The notes under the pieces are model-generated. The model was not told the origin of the DNA. It saw only the letters and a list, made by a program, of their open reading frames with translations, and did not search any database. Made by a program: the position numbers and the translations under genes. This document shows positions 42,458 through 51,303 of a stretch of DNA of 64,000 nt, piece by piece. The DNA is from Acidaminococcus massiliensis (GTDB lineage: Bacteria > Bacillota > Negativicutes > Acidaminococcales > Acidaminococcaceae), in contig NZ_LT608315.1 of the NCBI RefSeq assembly GCF_900095825.1, forward strand, positions 1,724,311-1,788,310. The letters are read 5' to 3'. The stretch's first letter is position 1. Each line of letters begins with the position of its first letter.

Positions 42458-44377
42458 ATGCAGATTACGGATCTTTTGAAACGGGAAAGCGTGGAACTTT
42501 TCGGCTCTGCGGCCAGCAAACAGGAAGCACTGGACAAACTGATCCAGCTGATGGTGAAACAGGGGAACATCGCGGATCCGGAGGAATACCGGAAAAAGGT
42601 CTTTGCCCGGGAAACAGAGGGGAGTACCGGTGTGGGAGAAGGGGTTGCCATCCCCCATGCCAAGACTTCTGCCGTGACCCGGCCGGGACTGGCATTTATG
42701 CGGTGTGCTGACGGAGTGGAATTCGATTCCCTAGACGGCCAGCCGGCCAAACTGTTTTTCATGATTGCCGCTCCGGATACCAAGGACAATGTGCATCTGG
42801 ACGTGCTCAGTCGGCTGTCCACCCTGCTCATGGATCCGGACTTCATCGACGGGATCATGGCCGTGGACAGTGTGGACGGCCTGTATGACCTGATCGGGAA
42901 AGCGGAAAAGGAGAAATTCCCGGAAGAAGCGGGGGCAGGACAGCCTGCAGAAGAGACGGCTGGGGACTCGGAAGAAGCTCCCAAAGGGTACCAAGTGCTG
43001 GCCGTCACCGCCTGCCCCACCGGGATCGCCCATACCTACATGGCCGCTGAGAGCCTGGAACAGCATGCGGCCAAGAGGGGGATTTCCATTAAAGTAGAGA
43101 CCAACGGCCAGAGCGGGGTCAAGAATGCCCTGACTGCTGAAGACATCGCCGGGGCCGCGGGCATCATCGTGGCAGCGGACAAATACGTGCCCATGGACCG
43201 GTTCAAGGGCAAACCGGTGGTGATCGTGAAAGTGGCGGACGGCATCAACAAGGCAGATGCCCTGCTGGACGAAGCCTTGAGCGGCAAGGCTCCCCTCTAT
43301 CCGGGAGAAGCGGATGCCGCACCGGCAGGAGGCGAAGTGGCGGAAGAGAGCCAGGCCCGGAAAGCCTACAAGCACTTGATGAACGGGGTTTCCCATATGC
43401 TGCCTTTCGTCATCGGCGGGGGACTCCTGATCGCCCTGGCCTTCCTGTTCGATATGGGGGCTGCGGGCACATCCCAGTTCGGTTCCAGTACGCCCTTGGC
43501 CGCTTTCTTCAAGAATGTGGGCGGGCTGGCCTTCAGCTTCATGATGCCCATGCTGGCCGGCTTCATCGCTGCCAGCATCGCGGACCGGCCGGGCCTTTTG
43601 GTGGGCTTTGTGGCCGGAGCCATGGCCGCCAACGGAGGCAGCGGATTCTTTGGAGCCTTGGCAGGGGGTTTTGTGGGAGGCTATCTGATCCTGGCCCTGA
43701 AACGGTGTCTGTCCTTCCTGCCGGATTCCCTGGAAAACCTGAAGCCCATCCTCCTCTACCCGGTCCTGGGCCTGATGGCCATGGGGGCTTTGATGGTCCT
43801 CCTCATCAACCCGGTGATGGGGGCCGTGAACCACTGGGTCAACGGCAGCCTGACCGCCATGAGCGGCGGGAGCAAGGTCCTGCTGGGCCTGGTGCTGGGG
43901 GGCATGATGAGCATCGATTTCGGCGGACCGCTGAACAAGGCGGCTTATGTGTTCGGGACGGCTTCTTTGGCCGGTGCTGACGGCCAGGCTGTTTCTTCCC
44001 CCTTCATGGCTTCCGTGATGATTGGAGGCATGGTGCCGCCCCTGGCCATTGCTGTGGCCTGCCGGCTGTTCCCCAAAAAGTTCACGGCCCAGGAACGGAG
44101 CTCTTCCCTGACCAACTTCGTCATGGGGCTCAGCTTCATTACGGAAGGGGCCATTCCCTTTGCCGCGGAAGATCCCTCCCGGGTGATCCCTGCCTGTGCC
44201 ATTGGAGCCGCTGTGGCCGGCGCTCTTTCCATGGTGTTCGGCTGCACCATCCCTGCACCCCATGGGGGCATCTTCGTCCTGGGTGTGGTGCACAACTGGC
44301 CCATGTACCTCCTTTCCCTGGCTGCAGGGACGGCTGTGGGAGCCGTGCTGCTGGGCTTCTTGAAGAAAGACCGGTAG
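42458..44377 (+). CDS. fruA: PTS fructose transporter, fused EIIABC
   Basis: A 639-residue membrane permease taking up fructose as fructose-1-phosphate. EIIA spans about 1-145 with the phosphoaccepting H67 (GEGVAIPHAKT). EIIB spans about 178-275 with C186 (AVTACPTGIAHTYMA). EIIC spans about 300-639 with helices such as MLPFVIGGGLLIALAFLF and the conserved FVMGLSFITEGAIPFAAEDP. Acidic, Ala-rich linkers join the domains. It is fed by HPr and EI encoded downstream. Confidence 0.95.
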   Translation: MQITDLLKRESVELFGSAASKQEALDKLIQLMVKQGNIADPEEYRKKVFARETEGSTGVGEGVAIPHAKTSAVTRPGLAFMRCADGVEFDSLDGQPAKLFFMIAAPDTKDNVHLDVLSRLSTLLMDPDFIDGIMAVDSVDGLYDLIGKAEKEKFPEEAGAGQPAEETAGDSEEAPKGYQVLAVTACPTGIAHTYMAAESLEQHAAKRGISIKVETNGQSGVKNALTAEDIAGAAGIIVAADKYVPMDRFKGKPVVIVKVADGINKADALLDEALSGKAPLYPGEADAAPAGGEVAEESQARKAYKHLMNGVSHMLPFVIGGGLLIALAFLFDMGAAGTSQFGSSTPLAAFFKNVGGLAFSFMMPMLAGFIAASIADRPGLLVGFVAGAMAANGGSGFFGALAGGFVGGYLILALKRCLSFLPDSLENLKPILLYPVLGLMAMGALMVLLINPVMGAVNHWVNGSLTAMSGGSKVLLGLVLGGMMSIDFGGPLNKAAYVFGTASLAGADGQAVSSPFMASVMIGGMVPPLAIAVACRLFPKKFTAQERSSSLTNFVMGLSFITEGAIPFAAEDPSRVIPACAIGAAVAGALSMVFGCTIPAPHGGIFVLGVVHNWPMYLLSLAAGTAVGAVLLGFLKKDR

Positions 44378-44407
44378 GGATTGGCGTTTTCCGGCCCTGT
44401 CTTTTTA
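44365..44407 (+). terminator. Weak intrinsic terminator after fruA
   Basis: AAAGAC...AGGG pairs with CCCTGTCTTTTT across a bulged stem. It would separate fruA from ptsH, whose own TATAAT lies at 44411-44416. Confidence 0.45.
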
Positions 44408-44450
44408 TGATATAATGAAAACTGAGTTACAAATATAAGGAGGAATTTCC

Positions 44451-44708
44451 ATGATTCAATTTACGTATACCATCCAGGATCCCCAGGGGATCCATGCCCG
44501 TCCCGCCGGCATGCTGGTGAAGGAAGCGGCCAAATTCCAGTCCAAATGCAGTGTGGCAGGCAACGGCAAGACCGGTGACCTGAAACGGATCTTCTCCCTC
44601 ATGGGCATGGGCATCAAAGCCGGTATGGAACTGACGGTCTCTGTAGAAGGACCGGATGAAAAAGAAGCGGCTGCGGCCCTGGAAGCGTTCCTGAAAGCCA
44701 ATCTGTAA
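44451..44708 (+). CDS. ptsH: Phosphocarrier protein HPr
   Basis: 85 residues. The EI-phosphorylated His is H15 in PQGIHARPAG. The segment around the regulatory site reads TGDLKRIFSLMGMG, so position 46, Ser in Gram-positive HPr, is Arg here. HPr kinase therefore has no Ser46 to modify, and CcpA-type control through HPr(Ser-P) would be absent from this copy. ATG follows AAGGAGG; TATAAT lies at 44411-44416. ptsI follows after 13 bases. Confidence 0.94.
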   Translation: MIQFTYTIQDPQGIHARPAGMLVKEAAKFQSKCSVAGNGKTGDLKRIFSLMGMGIKAGMELTVSVEGPDEKEAAAALEAFLKANL

Positions 44709-44721
44709 AAGGGGGATGCCC

Positions 44722-46356
44722 ATGAAGTTCGTGCAAGGAAAAGGGGCGTCCGCCGGTGTGGCAGCAGGCCCCATCCTGGTGAAACCGGCAGGACGGAAAC
44801 CGGAACTCCGGCTGGACACCTGTCTGGATCCCCAGCAGGAACTAAAACGGTTCCAGGCTGCCCAGCAGCAGGTCCTACAGACCTTGGAAACCCTGAAGGA
44901 AAAAGCCAGGGAACAGGTGGGGGAAGAAGAAGCCGGGATCTTTGAGGTCCATCAGCTGATGGTCCAGGATTCGGATCTGTGCGAAGCCATCGAAGGCCTG
45001 ATCCAGGGCGAGCATTTCACTGCGGAAACCGCTGTCCGGGAAGCCGGGAAGCAGTTCGCTGCTATGCTGGAAGCCATGGATGATGAATATATGCAGGCCC
45101 GGGGGGCTGATGTACGGGCCGTCTGCGGCCAGCTGGAAGAAGCTCTGACCGCCGGAGAACGGAACTGGACGGAACTGCTCACCCGCCCTTCCATCATCTG
45201 TGCCGATGACCTGACTCCCAGCGAGACCCTACAGCTGGATAAATCCCTGATCCTGGGCTTTGTGACCAGCGGGGGCAGCGCCAATTCCCATACGGCCATC
45301 CTGGCCCGGACCATGAAAATCCCGGCGGTGGTCCATACGGAAATCGACCTGGCAGAGGATTGGAATGGCATTTTGGGCGCCCTGGACGGGAGCACCGGTG
45401 CTTTTTATCTGGATCCGGAACCCCAGGTGTTGGAAGCCCTGAAAGAAAAACAGGTACAGCACCGGGCTGCAGAAGACGCCCTGGAACAGTACCGGGGGAA
45501 ACCCACCTGCACCGCCGACGGCCGGACCATTGCCCTTTACGGGAATATCGGCCAGCCGGAAGACGTGGATCTGGTCCTGGAGAATGATGGAGAAGGGATC
45601 GGTCTTTTCCGGAGTGAATTCTTGTATCTGGGCCGGGAAGACTATCCCACGGAAGAAGAACTGTTCGCAGCCTACTGCACCGCAGCCCAGGAACTGGAAG
45701 GCCGGAAACTGATCATCCGGACCCTGGATATCGGGGCAGATAAAAAGGTGGAGTATTTCCATCTGCCGGAAGAAGAGAATCCGGCGCTGGGCTTCCGGGC
45801 CATCCGGATCTGCCTGAAGCGGCCGGAAATCTTCTACACCCAGCTGCGGGCCATCCTCCGGGCCTCTGCCTACGGAGACGTGGCAGTGATGTTCCCCATG
45901 ATCATCTCGGTGGAAGAAGTCCGGGCGGCCAAAAAGCTCCTGGAGGCAGCCAAGGCCAAACTCCGGGAAGAAGGGATCCCCTTCGATGAAGATCTGGAAG
46001 TGGGGATCATGGTGGAAACGCCGGCGGCGGCCCTGATCAGTGATGCATTGGCCCGGGAAGTGGATTTCTTCAGCATCGGGACCAATGATCTGGTCCAGTA
46101 TACCCTGGCGGTGGACCGGCAGAATGCCAGCCTGGAAGAATTGGGGAAGGCCAGCCATGAAGCGGTGCTGCGCCTGATCCAGATGACCATCGCCAACGGC
46201 CATGCGGCCGGATGCTGGGTGGGAATCTGCGGGGAAGCGGCAGCAGATCCGGATTTGATCCCCAGCTTCATTGCCATGGGTGTGGATGAACTGAGCATGG
46301 CGCCGGGAAAGATCCTGGCTGCCCGGAAGCTGATCAGCACCCTGAGGGCCCGTTGA
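44722..46356 (+). CDS. ptsI: PTS phosphotransferase enzyme I
   Basis: 544 residues. It transfers phosphate from PEP to HPr. The ATG at 44722 is seven bases after AGGGGG; an ATG at 44716 is too close. Swivelling-domain active site is GGSANSHTAILART with H190. PEP-binding barrel motifs include GIGLFRSEFLYLGRE, IIRTLDIGADKKVEYF, VEYFHLPEEENPALGFRAIR, NDLVQYTLAVDRQN and GICGEAAADP (catalytic Cys neighbourhood). It ends 19 bases before a kinase-like gene. Confidence 0.95.
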   Translation: MKFVQGKGASAGVAAGPILVKPAGRKPELRLDTCLDPQQELKRFQAAQQQVLQTLETLKEKAREQVGEEEAGIFEVHQLMVQDSDLCEAIEGLIQGEHFTAETAVREAGKQFAAMLEAMDDEYMQARGADVRAVCGQLEEALTAGERNWTELLTRPSIICADDLTPSETLQLDKSLILGFVTSGGSANSHTAILARTMKIPAVVHTEIDLAEDWNGILGALDGSTGAFYLDPEPQVLEALKEKQVQHRAAEDALEQYRGKPTCTADGRTIALYGNIGQPEDVDLVLENDGEGIGLFRSEFLYLGREDYPTEEELFAAYCTAAQELEGRKLIIRTLDIGADKKVEYFHLPEEENPALGFRAIRICLKRPEIFYTQLRAILRASAYGDVAVMFPMIISVEEVRAAKKLLEAAKAKLREEGIPFDEDLEVGIMVETPAAALISDALAREVDFFSIGTNDLVQYTLAVDRQNASLEELGKASHEAVLRLIQMTIANGHAAGCWVGICGEAAADPDLIPSFIAMGVDELSMAPGKILAARKLISTLRAR

Positions 46357-46375
46357 GAGAGGAGGTGCGGGGCAT

Positions 46376-47119
46376 TTGATCGATCTGGATTTGCAGCAGG
46401 CGGTGGATAAGGCCATTGCCCTCCAGCCGGAGAAACGGGTCCTGCCCTTCCTGTATAGGGATCAGGCCCTGTTCATCAAACGGAAAATGTCCAACCACCG
46501 GAATGCTTTTGCCAAACAGAGCGTGGAAGCGGCCTTCTGGTGTGAAGTCTATAAAATCATGACGGTGAACCAGTATTTCCCCCTGGCACCGGAAATCGTC
46601 CTGCTCCAGGACAGCTATTTTGTCATGAAAGCCGTGGGTAAGACCCTCCAAGGGGTGGCCAAGGAAGCTCCTTGGGCGGACTGCCGGATCCGGGCTTTCC
46701 AAAAAGCCGGGGAAGGATTGGCCCGGCTCCATCAGGCAGGGCTCCATCACGGCCGTCCGGCCCTCCGGGATATTGCCTATGATAAAGAGTCGGACCGGAT
46801 CACCTTCCTGGACTGGGAAAACGAGAAGCGGTTCATTGCCGCCGATCCCCGGGTCCTGGATCTCTTCCTGTTCATCCACAGCTGTTTCCGGGAAAAGAAC
46901 TGGAAGGACCGTTCCCTCCTGGAGGCAGCCATGAAAAGCTACTGCAACAGCCCGGTGGGCCGGGAAATCTTCCGGCAGGCCCGGGCCCTGATCCAGAAAT
47001 ACCGGACGGCGTTCAGCCTCTGTGCCAAACTCCGCTGTTTTGGCTGGCGGGATGTGACCAGTCTGGACGATGCCCGGAAGTTCATCCTGGAGCGGGAAGG
47101 GGAAGGAGCGGCAGGATGA
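46376..47119 (+). CDS. Lipopolysaccharide-kinase/BUD32-like small protein kinase fold
   Basis: A 247-residue protein starting with TTG at 46376, ten bases after GAGAGGAGGTG; no ATG is available nearby. The core GEGLARLHQAGLHHGRPALR followed by DIAYDKESDRITFLDWEN fits the catalytic and metal loops of WaaP/Kdo-kinase-like proteins (HG.....RD, then the DWE metal Asp). A Lys-rich N-terminus (LFIKRKM) could hold the ATP lysine. It overlaps trmK by four bases. It may phosphorylate lipid A core sugar (Kdo) or an unrelated substrate; the family call is moderate. Confidence 0.6.
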   Translation: MIDLDLQQAVDKAIALQPEKRVLPFLYRDQALFIKRKMSNHRNAFAKQSVEAAFWCEVYKIMTVNQYFPLAPEIVLLQDSYFVMKAVGKTLQGVAKEAPWADCRIRAFQKAGEGLARLHQAGLHHGRPALRDIAYDKESDRITFLDWENEKRFIAADPRVLDLFLFIHSCFREKNWKDRSLLEAAMKSYCNSPVGREIFRQARALIQKYRTAFSLCAKLRCFGWRDVTSLDDARKFILEREGEGAAG

Positions 47120-47865
47120 ATTTCGGAGCGCGTCTGGAAGCAGTGGCAGCCCTGGTCCCGCCCTGCCATACCTTGGTGGATGTGGGGACGGACCATGCCT
47201 ATCTGCCGGTGCTGCTGCTCCAGCAGGGAAAGATTGAACAGGCCATTGCCGGCGATGTGGTCCCGGGACCCTGTGAAGCGGCCCGGCATACGGTCCGGAC
47301 TTTCCATCTGGAAGACCGGATCACGGTCCGCCAAGGCAGCGGCCTGACGGTAGCGGCACCGGGAGAAGCTGAAGCCGCGGTGATAGCCGGCATGGGAGCG
47401 GAAACCATGCTCCAGATTTTGGGGGAATCCCCGGAAGTATGGCAGCATCCCCGTTTCCGGCATCTGATCCTGCAGCCCATGAGCGATGCCGCACGGCTGC
47501 GCCATTGGGCGGAAAAAAACGGCTGGGCCGTCGTCCGGGAAGAACTGGCCCGGGAGGGAAAACGGCTGTACGAACTGCTGCACCTGGAGCCATCTCCCGG
47601 CTGGCGCTATCCCAGTGCCTGCTATGAAATCGGTTTTGATTTGGTGGAGCGGCACCATCCTCTTTTGCAGGAGTTCCTTGCCGAACGGAAAAAGAAAGTC
47701 CAACTGCTGCTGGAACAGATGGGCCGCAGCGAACGGGCCCGAGCCAGTCGGCAGTATGGGGAATACCAAACCCTTTGGAAACAACTGGAGGCGATTGAAC
47801 GTGGAAACGGAAGCAATGGAAACCAAAGAAACGACGGTAACGGATATCTGTCTGTTCATGAATGA
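47116..47865 (+). CDS. trmK: tRNA (adenine22-N1)-methyltransferase
   Basis: 249 residues, SAM-dependent methyltransferase acting on A22 of tRNA. Motif I is TLVDVGTDHAYLPVLLLQQG, followed by AIAGDVVPGPCEAA; VIAGMGAETMLQIL and LILQPMSDAARLRHWA are family hallmarks. It overlaps the kinase-like gene (ATGA) and, at its 3' end, the Nif3-like gene by about 65 bases. The trmK-Nif3 pairing is a standard Firmicute arrangement. Confidence 0.93.
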   Translation: MNFGARLEAVAALVPPCHTLVDVGTDHAYLPVLLLQQGKIEQAIAGDVVPGPCEAARHTVRTFHLEDRITVRQGSGLTVAAPGEAEAAVIAGMGAETMLQILGESPEVWQHPRFRHLILQPMSDAARLRHWAEKNGWAVVREELAREGKRLYELLHLEPSPGWRYPSACYEIGFDLVERHHPLLQEFLAERKKKVQLLLEQMGRSERARASRQYGEYQTLWKQLEAIERGNGSNGNQRNDGNGYLSVHE

Positions 47866-48619
47866 ACTGGCTCCGGTGGCCTATGCGGAGAGCTGGGACA
47901 ACCCCGGCCTGCTGTTGGGCCACCTGGCCCAGCATGTCCATAAGATCCTGGTGGCCCTGGATCTGAGCCCGGAAGTAGCGGAACAGGCCATCGAACAGGA
48001 ATGCGACATCATCATCACCCATCATCCCTATTATTTCAGCCTGCCCAAGACCCTGGCGGTGACGGATACCAAGATGGAAGTGCTGTATGAATTGATCAAA
48101 CATGACATCGCCCTTTACGCAGCCCATACCAATCTGGACGCGGCCAAAGGCGGGGTCAATGATGTACTGGCTGCCCGGTTGGGTTTGGAAGACGTGACGG
48201 AGATCCCTCGGAAGGACTGTCCGGAACAGGGCCTGGCCCGGATCGGGGTGCTGGAAGAACCCATGGCCCTGAAGGATTTTGCCGCCAAGGTGCGGGATGA
48301 CCTGGGAGCGGAGCATCTGACCTATGCGGGGGGAGAAGAACCTGTATACAAAGTGGCCGTAGTAGGCGGCAGCGGTGCGGACTTCATGGAAGACGCCCTG
48401 GCAGCCGGAGCCGATACCCTGGTGACCGGCGACCTGAAATACCATGTAGCCCAGAAGGCTCTGAACCTAGGGCTCAATGTGGTGGACGGGACCCATCAGC
48501 TGACGGAATCTCCGGTCATCGACAAACTGGAACAGGTCCTCAAGGCCTGGTGTGAAGAATCCGGCCGTCATTTCGAAGTGATCCGGGCTGAGGAAGAACG
48601 GATCCTCCAGACGGTGTAA
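47801..48619 (+). CDS. Nif3-like dinuclear metal-centre protein
   Basis: A 272-residue NIF3/YqfO-family protein. The GTG at 47801 is nine bases after GGAGG (47787-47791); the first ATG at 47816 lacks a ribosome-binding site. Metal ligands lie in IIITHHPYYF, YAAHTNLDAAKGGVND and VTGDLKYHVAQKALNLG. It lacks the inserted PII-like domain of the longer YqfO forms. Proposed roles include GTP cyclohydrolase-like hydrolysis, but the function is unsettled. Confidence 0.9.
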   Translation: METEAMETKETTVTDICLFMNELAPVAYAESWDNPGLLLGHLAQHVHKILVALDLSPEVAEQAIEQECDIIITHHPYYFSLPKTLAVTDTKMEVLYELIKHDIALYAAHTNLDAAKGGVNDVLAARLGLEDVTEIPRKDCPEQGLARIGVLEEPMALKDFAAKVRDDLGAEHLTYAGGEEPVYKVAVVGGSGADFMEDALAAGADTLVTGDLKYHVAQKALNLGLNVVDGTHQLTESPVIDKLEQVLKAWCEESGRHFEVIRAEEERILQTV

Positions 48620-48633
48620 GGGAGCGATACAAG

Positions 48634-49557
48634 ATGATCAAGGATTTGCAGTTGGGGAATGCCATGGAACAGCCCTGTCTGGTCCGACTCCAAAAAGTGG
48701 GCACTTCTTCCAATGGCAAGGCCTATGCCAAGGGGCTGCTGGAAGACAACAGCGGCTGTATCCCCTTCATTTGTTTTGAAGCAGGTCCCATCGGGCGGCT
48801 CCGTTCCATGGAGGCCCCGGCTCCCTATATCATCGGGGGAAAGGTGGACCTGAACAAATATTCCACCACGATGGCCTATCAGGTCATCGTCCAGAAGGTC
48901 CAGTCCGTGACAGAGGCGGATGATCTGTCCTGCCTTCTGCCCAGCGGCCACATCGACCTGAAAAAATACGAAGAAGAATTCCATACCTTCATCGGCCGGA
49001 TCGGGGATGAAGGGCTGCGGAATCTGGTGGAGACGGTGTTTTCCGGGGAAACCTACCGACAGTTCCTGAAGAATCCCGCTGGGATGCGGCTCCACCATGC
49101 CTATGCAGGGGGACTACTGCACCATACGGTTTGTGTCACCCGTCTGGCAGTGGCCATGAGCGGCGCCATCGGACAGGTGGACCAGGACCTGGTGATCGCC
49201 GGGGCTCTGCTCCACGATTTGGGAAAGATCCGGGAAATCTCTTCAGATCTGGGCTTCCCTTATACCACAGAAGGCCGGCTCATGGGGCACATTTCCATCG
49301 GAGCCATGGCCGTGGACCGGGCCGGGAGGAAGATCCCGGAACTGACGGCAGCCAAACGGGAACAGCTGCTCCACATCATCCTGTCCCATCACGGGGACCA
49401 GGACAAGGGATCCCCGGTGGTCTGCGTCACCAAAGAGGCTTTCATCGTCCATTATGCCGATGAAGTGGATTCCATCATGAATCAGTTCCACCAGAAAGAG
49501 CGCAGCGGCAGCTGGGAATTTGATAAGATGCTGCAGCGTTATCTGTGGAAAGTTTGA
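48634..49557 (+). CDS. yhaM: 3'-5' exoribonuclease YhaM family
   Basis: 307 residues: an N-terminal OB fold (about 1-100) and an HD phosphohydrolase domain with RLHHAYAGGLLHHTVCVTRL, GALLHDLGKIREI, GHISIGAMAVD and HIILSHHG. This order is that of YhaM, which trims RNA 3' ends. ATG 48634 follows GGGAG. The -35 box of the RNase P RNA promoter overlaps the stop codon. Confidence 0.92.
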   Translation: MIKDLQLGNAMEQPCLVRLQKVGTSSNGKAYAKGLLEDNSGCIPFICFEAGPIGRLRSMEAPAPYIIGGKVDLNKYSTTMAYQVIVQKVQSVTEADDLSCLLPSGHIDLKKYEEEFHTFIGRIGDEGLRNLVETVFSGETYRQFLKNPAGMRLHHAYAGGLLHHTVCVTRLAVAMSGAIGQVDQDLVIAGALLHDLGKIREISSDLGFPYTTEGRLMGHISIGAMAVDRAGRKIPELTAAKREQLLHIILSHHGDQDKGSPVVCVTKEAFIVHYADEVDSIMNQFHQKERSGSWEFDKMLQRYLWKV

Positions 49558-49582
49558 CGGATTGACGTTCCTGTGATATTAT
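49554..49582 (+). promoter_or_regulatory. Promoter of rnpB
   Basis: TTGACG (49554-49559), 17-base spacer, TATTAT (49577-49582). It starts the RNA at about 49589-49591, agreeing with the P1 helix at 49591. The -35 box covers the yhaM stop codon. Confidence 0.75.
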
Positions 49583-49590
49583 TGCAGAGC

Positions 49591-49927
49591 GTGAGTGCGA
49601 AAGATAATCGCGGCAGCCAATGGCTGATGAGGAAAGTCCGAGCTCCGCAGGGCAGGATGCTGGATAACGTCCAGTGGGGGCGACCCTAAGGAAAGTGCCA
49701 CAGAAAACAAACCGCCGGCTTGCCGGTAAGGATGAAACGGTGCGGTAAGAGCGCACCAGCGGTCAAGTGATTGGCCGGCTTGGTAAACCCCATCCGGAGC
49801 AAGACCAAATAGGGAAGGGATGAAGCGGCCCGCTGATCCTTCCGGGTAGTGTCGCTTGAACCTGCAGGCAACTGCAGGGCTAGATAAATGATTATCCTTG
49901 ACAGAACTCGGCTTATTGAGCACTCAC
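49591..49927 (+). ncRNA. rnpB: RNase P RNA (ancestral A type)
   Basis: About 337 bases. P1 pairs GTGAGTGC (49591-49598) with GCACTCAC (49920-49927). Conserved cores are GAGGAAAGTCCGAGCTCC with AGGGCAGGATGCTGG in the 5' half, GAAAGTGCCACAGAAAACA, and the 3' pseudoknot region GACAGAACTCGGCTTA. GGTAAACCCC and the P10/P11 elements are present. The gene sits between yhaM and trxA. A hairpin TTGTGCC/GGCACAG at 49943-49960 follows, but without a U tract. Confidence 0.95.
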
Positions 49928-49973
49928 AACCTGAAAAAGTACCTTGTGCCCAAGGCACAGAGGAGGAGATACC

Positions 49974-50291
49974 ATGGAAATGATGCACATTGGCAGTGCA
50001 GCGGCTTTTGACAAACTGGTGCAGAGCAGCGAGAAACCGGTGCTGGTGGACTTCTGGGCCACTTGGTGCGGTCCCTGCCGGATGCTGGCCCCGGTGATCG
50101 AAGACCTGGCGGCGGAACATCCGGAAATCCAGTTCGCCAAACTGGACGTGGACCAAGTGCCGGATGTGGCTATGCGCTTTGGCGTTTCGGCCATCCCTAC
50201 GGTGGTCCTGTTCAAGGCTGGCAAAGAAGTCCAGCGCTTTGTAGGCGTGGAACCCAAGAGTGCCTACGAAGAGGCCATTGCTGTTTTATAA
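49974..50291 (+). CDS. trxA: Thioredoxin
   Basis: 105-residue thioredoxin with the redox site WCGPC (C32, C35) in LVDFWATWCGPCRML, cis-Pro AIPTV and LFKAGKEVQRFVGV. Cytoplasmic disulfide reductant. ATG at 49974 is preceded by GAGGAGGAG. Longer in-frame openings would run into the 3' flank of rnpB. Confidence 0.95.
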   Translation: MEMMHIGSAAAFDKLVQSSEKPVLVDFWATWCGPCRMLAPVIEDLAAEHPEIQFAKLDVDQVPDVAMRFGVSAIPTVVLFKAGKEVQRFVGVEPKSAYEEAIAVL

Positions 50292-50309
50292 TCGAAAGGA
50301 AGACGCTGC

Positions 50310-51251
50310 ATGAAAAAGATTTCTTTTGTCGTGCCCGTCTTCAATGAAGAGGAAAATATCCACGAATTCCACAGGCGCCTTACGCAAGTAATGGCGCCTT
50401 TGCCATACGATTACGAAATCCTGTTCATTGACGATGGTTCCAAAGACCGGACGTCCCAATTGATCCGGGAATTGGCGGAAAAGGATCCCCATGTCCAGGG
50501 GTATGTGTTTGCCCGGAATTTCGGCCATCAGCTGGCCCTGACCTGCGGTTTGGATCAGTCCACGGGGGATGCAGTGATTTCCATGGATGGGGATCTCCAG
50601 CATCCGCCGGAAATGGTCCCAGAGCTGCTGAAGAAATGGGAAGAAGGCTATGAGATCGTCCAGACGGTGCGGAAAGCCACAGAAGATGCCACCTGGTTCA
50701 AAAACATAACTTCCCGCTTATATTACAAACTGATCAATTCCATGAGCGAAGTTCGGGTGACCCCCGGCGGCAGCGATTTCCGGCTCATGGACCGGAAGGC
50801 AGTGGATGCCCTGAATCGGTTCCGGGAACGGGCTCGGTTCATCCGAGGCATGGTGAACAACCTGGGGTTCCGGTACACCACCCTGGAATTCGTGGCGCCG
50901 CCCCGGTTCGCCGGCCATTCCAAGTTCAGCCTCCGGAAAATGCTCCGGTTCGCCCTGGACGGGATCACCGCCTTTTCCCGGGTGCCTCTGCGGCTGGCCC
51001 TCTATGGGGGTTGCATCGCCGGGCTGGGGAGCATCCTCCTGATCGGTCATGTCATTTATGTGAAATATATCATCCAGGATGCGGTGCCTGGCTGGACCAC
51101 CCTGGCCGCGGCAGAATTCTTCCTGGGAGGCGTAGAGCTGATCGGCATAGGCATCGTGGGGGAATATGTGGGCCGGATCTTCGATGAAGTGAAGCAAAGA
51201 CCATTGTATATCATTCGTGAACATATCGTGAAAAGTGGTAACAGGGAATAG
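50310..51251 (+). CDS. Family 2 glycosyltransferase, DPM1/GtrB-like
   Basis: A 313-residue inner-membrane glycosyltransferase. The N-terminal GT-A domain shows ISFVVPVFNEEENI, LFIDDGSKDRT and MDGDLQHPPEMV (DxD-like). Two C-terminal helices (LALYGGCIAGLGSILLIGHV, FFLGGVELIGIGIVGEYVGR) match GtrB/ArnC-type enzymes that charge undecaprenyl phosphate with a sugar. It is likely for envelope polysaccharide or lipid modification. It starts 18 bases after trxA. Confidence 0.88.
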   Translation: MKKISFVVPVFNEEENIHEFHRRLTQVMAPLPYDYEILFIDDGSKDRTSQLIRELAEKDPHVQGYVFARNFGHQLALTCGLDQSTGDAVISMDGDLQHPPEMVPELLKKWEEGYEIVQTVRKATEDATWFKNITSRLYYKLINSMSEVRVTPGGSDFRLMDRKAVDALNRFRERARFIRGMVNNLGFRYTTLEFVAPPRFAGHSKFSLRKMLRFALDGITAFSRVPLRLALYGGCIAGLGSILLIGHVIYVKYIIQDAVPGWTTLAAAEFFLGGVELIGIGIVGEYVGRIFDEVKQRPLYIIREHIVKSGNRE

Positions 51252-51277
51252 ACAGAGAATAAGAGAATTGTTATAAT
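51249..51277 (+). promoter_or_regulatory. Promoter of the riboswitch-NlpC unit
   Basis: TAGACA (51249-51254), 17-base spacer, TATAAT (51272-51277). The start near 51284 lies just before the c-di-AMP riboswitch. Confidence 0.7.
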
Positions 51278-51303
51278 AAAAAACGGCAAAACTAAATAAA
51301 AAA

